Below are positions 59,801 through 64,000 of a stretch of 64,000 nt of DNA, piece by piece. The translations under genes and the position numbers were made by a program. The first letter of the stretch is position 1. Each line of letters begins with the position of its first letter. This DNA is from Reticulascus tulasneorum (Eukaryota > Ascomycota > Sordariomycetes > Glomerellales > Reticulascaceae), in contig LSAX01000007.1 of NCBI GenBank assembly GCA_001557505.1, forward strand, positions 2,728,001 through 2,792,000. Reading direction: 5' to 3'. Below the pieces are notes generated by a model. It was not told the origin of the DNA. It made no database searches and saw only the letters and a list, made by a program, of their open reading frames with translations.

Positions 59801-62341
59801 TAAATCAGAATCCATCTATAAGATCTTCTCTAAGGAGAAATATTATATATTTTATATAAGAATAGCTTAAGTAGAAAAAGGAAAAAGACTATTTAACTAA
59901 TATAAATAACCATCACTAACGGACCACAACCTAATATAAAAAAATATTATCTTTAATAAGATTTTATTAATTAATAAGTTTAATAATAACGATTTTAGAG
60001 AAAATAATAAGTTAGTAAATAATAAATAAGAAGAGTAAAGTTATTAAGATATTATAAAAGATAATAACTTCTAAGTAGATAAAGAAGATTAAGAATATCT
60101 TTTCTTGGAAGATAAAGATAATATATAAACTGAGGTATCTAAAAACGTTCTTAAGCTTTAACTAACATCTATTTTAACAAACTAACTTAAAAGACGTTTT
60201 TGCTAAGATGAAGATGATTATATTAAGAACGACGAAGAAGATGATATACCTTTTGAAATAATCTTAAGGTTTTTTGCCTTATTTATAATAAAAAGAACTA
60301 ATATATCTTTTTATAATACTAAATATTGATATTATTATCAAATAGGCAAACCTTATCGAAGATATAACTTAAATAAACTTTATAAGGTATATATTAAGAA
60401 GAAAGTTAAATATAATAATAACTTTATAAAAACTATAATTCTTAAAAAACATAAGATATAAGCTAATATCTTAGTTAAAGATATAAAACTTTTGAAATGT
60501 TATTAATATTTATAAAAATAAATAAAATATATTAAAAAGTTATTTAATAAGGTTTATAAATAATATATTAAATAAAAAAGAAAATATATAAATAACCTTA
60601 TAAGTGCTCAGCTTTAACCTTTATACCAGCCTAAGTTAACTAAAGCTCTTTACGTTATTCTGGAAAAGGACCGCTGTTAACAATATATAACACACCATAA
60701 CACTATATATAACAGTAAGGTTTTATATAATATATATAAAGATAAAGATTACTTATATTACATACTTAAAAAGAATATAAATAAGTTAAAATATCTTAGA
60801 TGTTTAAGTTATTTCTATAATAGAAAACGGCTATATAACTAATATATAAAAATTAAAATAATATATTCTTATTTTAAACAAAAAAGCTTTATAAAAAGGT
60901 TATATAATAGACTATATATTAATAAAAAAAAAAAAAAAAAAGTAATCTTAATATTAAATTACTTATGGAAAAGGTTCTTAAAAACTAAAAAGAAAAATAT
61001 ATTCAGTATTCACATTAAAAACACATTTACAATAAGTAAAAGCCATATTATCAATACATCAAGTATATAGATTCAAATTAGAAAGTATATAGTTATATTC
61101 ATAATAGCTTTCTCAGAGAATCATATATTATTACCTTTTACAAAATTGAAAATTAAGACATTATACTAAAAAATGATTAATAAAAATTTACTTTTATATA
61201 AACTAGAAAAAAGATATATAACAGAGATAACTCTAAATAAACTAAGTAACTTAGTTCTATAGCTTTATTAAATAACCTTAATATATTTAATAATAATTTA
61301 ACGGTAAAAGTTTATCTAGTATAAGATTTCCTAGAAAGGTATAATCTACGTCTAACCTTAAAAGAAAAACTTCTCTATGATATTTAAGTTATTAAGGGAA
61401 ATTATTAATATTAATATAATATAACCTATAGATCTTAATAACGTAATCTTTATTTATTATTTTAGAACGATGAAATCTAAATCTTTAAAATAGAAATAAT
61501 AATTTTAATATAAAATAATATTAATAACTTATTTGTTAACTAGTTAAATATAATATTATATTTATAAAGGTAATAATAATAATAAATTATATATCTTTAA
61601 CTTAGATATATACTTAGTGATAAATAGCCTTTTTTAATATTTACCTTAATAATAGAAAAAATAGTTGTTATCTAGATTTATAACTTAAATGTTATTAGCT
61701 AAAGCGGTAATCATATTAAACACTTTTTATAAATAATATATAATAGAAAAAATAACGGTGATAATATATTAATATTTAAAAAACCTTAAAATGAGTTTAA
61801 TTATAAAAAGAGTAATAATATTATAATATTATTAAGTAAAGATAAACTTATTATAAAAAGACTATTAAGATAAAAGGTTATTAATAATGATATTACAGAA
61901 TTTGCAAAATAAGTAAATCTTATATATATGACTAATAAAGGAGTATTTACTATCTTTATAGTTATAATAATAGACAAAGAAAGACCTAAGTTGATATCTT
62001 TTATATAAACTATTAAAACCTAAGAGGTAAAAGAATAAATAAAAATAATTAACAAAAAACTTAAAATATATTTTTATAATAATATATATAAAGTTATTAA
62101 TATCTTTATAATTTTAGATAAAAAGAGGATTTTTATAAGAAGATTTATCTTTAAGCGAAAGATCTTCTATAATAATAAAAATCATTGTTATTTCAAAAAA
62201 TATAAAACACGTTTTATAATTAAAAACTTTTAATAAGAAAAAAATATTAACTACGAAGAAATTTTTATTACTATTATTAAATTATTATTATATAAAACTA
62301 TTATTATTTTATCTATAATATTAAAGTTTACTATCTATTTA

Positions 62342-62605
62342 ATAAACGTTAAAACTACCTTTCTTTATAAAGATCTTAATGTTAATATCTATATAAAGGC
62401 TTTATTTAAAATTAATATATTATAAAGAAAGGTTTTATTATTAAAAAAGGTATTTTATAGTTTTAAATAAGCCTTTAAAGTATAATATATCCACCTTATT
62501 AATATTCTAAAGAAACTTAGATTTTAAATGTTAACTTATAATCTTTATATATTTATTAATAATAATAAAACATTACTAATTATTATTTAGATAGACGATC
62601 TCCTA
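62342..62605 (+). pseudogene. Reverse transcriptase relic of the Copia element
   Basis: NVKTTFLYKDL at the start of this span and IDDLL (62591-62605) match the conserved blocks of Copia reverse transcriptase. A TAG sits directly before IDDLL, and many further stops interrupt the frame, as expected after heavy RIP. Not functional. Confidence 0.8.
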
Positions 62606-63319
62606 ATTATTATTAAAGATAAACGTTTTATTTTAGATTTTTAAGTTTAAATATATAAAAAGTTTAAGATAAAAGATAAAAGAATCTATATATATTACTT
62701 TAATATAAACATAAAGTAATCTTAAATAAATATCTTTATTTATTAAAAACGATATACTAAGTAAATATTAAAACGATTTAATCTTGTTAATATATTTTAT
62801 AAAAAGACTTTTATAGATCTTAAATTATTATTTAAAAGAGAAATTAATATCTAAGCTTTAAAAGAACTTAAAACCTAATATTAATTATTAACAAACTATC
62901 TAATATAATTATCAAATATAATATATATTAATATTACTTTCTTAATAAACTATTATTTAAGATTTAGTAAGAACTTAAATTAATTATATCTTAATATAAT
63001 CTTTTATATCTATGATTATATCTTAAAAATAAGATAAATAAAGATCTTTTATTTTAAAAATATCTTTCACTCTCTAGTAGGATATTTAGATATTAATTAT
63101 ACTAGATATCTTAATATTTAACAATTAACTTCTAGATATATTTTCCTCTTTAAAGGTAACCTTATCTTATAGATATTTTAACAACAAAAGTCTATCGTTA
63201 TAAAAACTATAAACGTTAAATATATAGTTATCTTAGAAATATCAAAAGAAACTATATAGATTTAGTAATTTCTAAATAACTTAGGAATTCTCCCCGAAAT
63301 CATAGAAGTCCTATTATAC

Positions 63320-63493
63320 GTAGATAATAATATAGCTCTAAAGCTAATAAGGAATCTAGTCTTACACTAAAAGGCTAAACATATCAACGTTCGTTTTCAT
63401 TATATCCGAGAACGAGTTATATAAGTTAAGGATATGATAACCCTGAAAATAGATATCCAAAACAACATCACAGACATACTAACCAAGCCCCTA
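63320..63493 (+). pseudogene. RNase H C-terminal relic of the Copia element
   Basis: One frame reads VDNNIALKL, then KAKHINVRFHYIRERV and finally DILTKPL, the characteristic end of Copia polyproteins, with stops at LVLH* and RVI*. The 3' LTR starts 83 bp further on. Confidence 0.85.
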
Positions 63494-63576
63494 CCCACAT
63501 TGAGATACTAAGAACATATAAAGGTAATGGGAATAAGGAATACAGAACATGCTGGAAAGGTCGAGTCAGGGGGAGA

Positions 63577-63737
63577 GTTGGAGTAAGCCTCTGCCACCTT
63601 CCCAGTCCTCTATACCAATATGTAGGCAAGCGGTGATCCGTTTGTATGTAGGGCTTCTACCCTCAACCCCCTTCATGAAGATAGCTAGCAAGTTAGATAC
63701 TAATAAATCAACCTTGCACCTTCTCACACTTCTTCTA
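63577..63737 (+). repeat. 3' LTR (161 bp)
   Basis: Begins GTTGGAGTAAGCC and ends TTCTTCTA, followed at once by the GATTA target duplication. It is less AT-shifted than the 5' LTR and so closer to the original sequence. Confidence 0.9.
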
Positions 63738-63742
63738 GATTA
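63738..63742. repeat. Target-site duplication GATTA (right copy)
   Basis: Exact 5-bp match to 56734-56738, immediately after the 3' LTR. Confidence 0.85.
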
Positions 63743-64000
63743 CTACTGCTCCTCCTCCCACGGCGCGCCGCCGGCCTGAATGGGGCCTTGGCTCCTGTAT
63801 CGGCCCGCTAAGACAAGCCATCCCATCTTGTAGGCCGAGAACGCCCTGAAATGGGGCTCCAGGCTCTTCGCAGACCGCGGCGCCCGCCCGGACCAAACAT
63901 CTGCTCGTGTGACTGGCTTCTTCTTTGGCACACACAATAGGTTTGTTTCCCCACGGTAAGCTGCACGGCATTGCATCGCAGCAGCAGCAGAAGGGGGGGG
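63743..64000. other. Right flank of the retrotransposon
   Basis: GC-rich sequence of normal composition continuing the pre-insertion DNA from 56738. The frames of about 77 codons on the minus strand have no recognisable content. The window ends in CAG repeats and a G-run. Confidence 0.45.

Larger units (their letters stand above)
56739..63737 (+). mobile_element. Ty1/Copia-class LTR retrotransposon, RIP-mutated
   Basis: A 6,999-bp element bounded by two 161-bp LTRs and a 5-bp direct duplication of GATTA (56734-56738 and 63738-63742). The interior is extremely AT-rich and no frame above 60 codons survives. Relics in order on the plus strand: a pre-integrase HQHLGY motif near 58944-58964 preceded by TAG where Trp is expected; an integrase FIIDNYT block near 59200; reverse transcriptase NVKTTFLYKDL near 62342-62400 and IDDLL at 62591-62605; and RNase H with its end KHINVRFHYIRERV...DILTKPL at 63320-63493. 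Integrase before reverse transcriptase is the Copia order. It cannot make its own proteins. Confidence 0.92.

Noticed and set aside
60928..60945. A-run as a poly(A) tail of a LINE or processed gene
   Set aside because: It lies inside the RIP-mutated Copia element, between integrase and reverse transcriptase relics, and marks no element boundary.
1..64000. CRISPR arrays, operons, rRNA genes
   Set aside because: The window is eukaryotic nuclear DNA; no spaced direct repeats or rRNA sequence seen.

Overview
This is a haploid contig from a filamentous ascomycete (Pezizomycotina). The evidence is short GT-AG introns of about 45-70 nt with CTRAC or TACTAAC branch sites, intron-containing ribosomal protein genes, the fungal block APC5-COX13-APN2-MAT-SLA2-RPL21-RPS9-SLU7-REV3-TEX2, and a retrotransposon with the signature of RIP. 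The gene order fits Sordariomycetes best; I cannot name the species.

The left third (1-18.2 kb) is the mating-type region. From left to right it holds APC5 (cut by the window edge), COX13 (-), APN2 (+), an intact HMG-box MAT1-2-1 (-), an unidentified multi-exon gene transcribed divergently from it (+, possibly MAT1-1-2), the cytoskeletal gene SLA2 (+), and an intact alpha-box MAT1-1-1 (-) on the far side of SLA2. Both master regulators of opposite mating type lie in one genome, so the fungus is probably homothallic. The layout is unusual because SLA2, normally an outer boundary of MAT, lies inside the set of mating-type genes.

The middle (20-50.4 kb) is housekeeping sequence: a divergent ribosomal pair (eL21/uS4), splicing factor SLU7, the catalytic subunit of DNA polymerase zeta (REV3), an SMP-domain lipid-transfer protein of the Nvj2/TEX2 type, the cortical dynein and nuclear-migration anchor ApsA/Num1, splicing factor CWC24, the autophagy E2-like enzyme ATG3, a Gln/Pro-rich basic protein of unknown function, and a Hal4/Sat4-type kinase. 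Coding sequences were spliced by eye and reading phase was checked across every exon junction given.

The right end is gene-poor. About 6.4 kb without a recognisable gene leads into a 6,999-bp Ty1/Copia-class LTR retrotransposon (56739-63737) with 161-bp LTRs and a perfect 5-bp target duplication (GATTA). Its interior is extremely AT-rich and full of stops. All 14 LTR-LTR differences are transitions, as expected from RIP.
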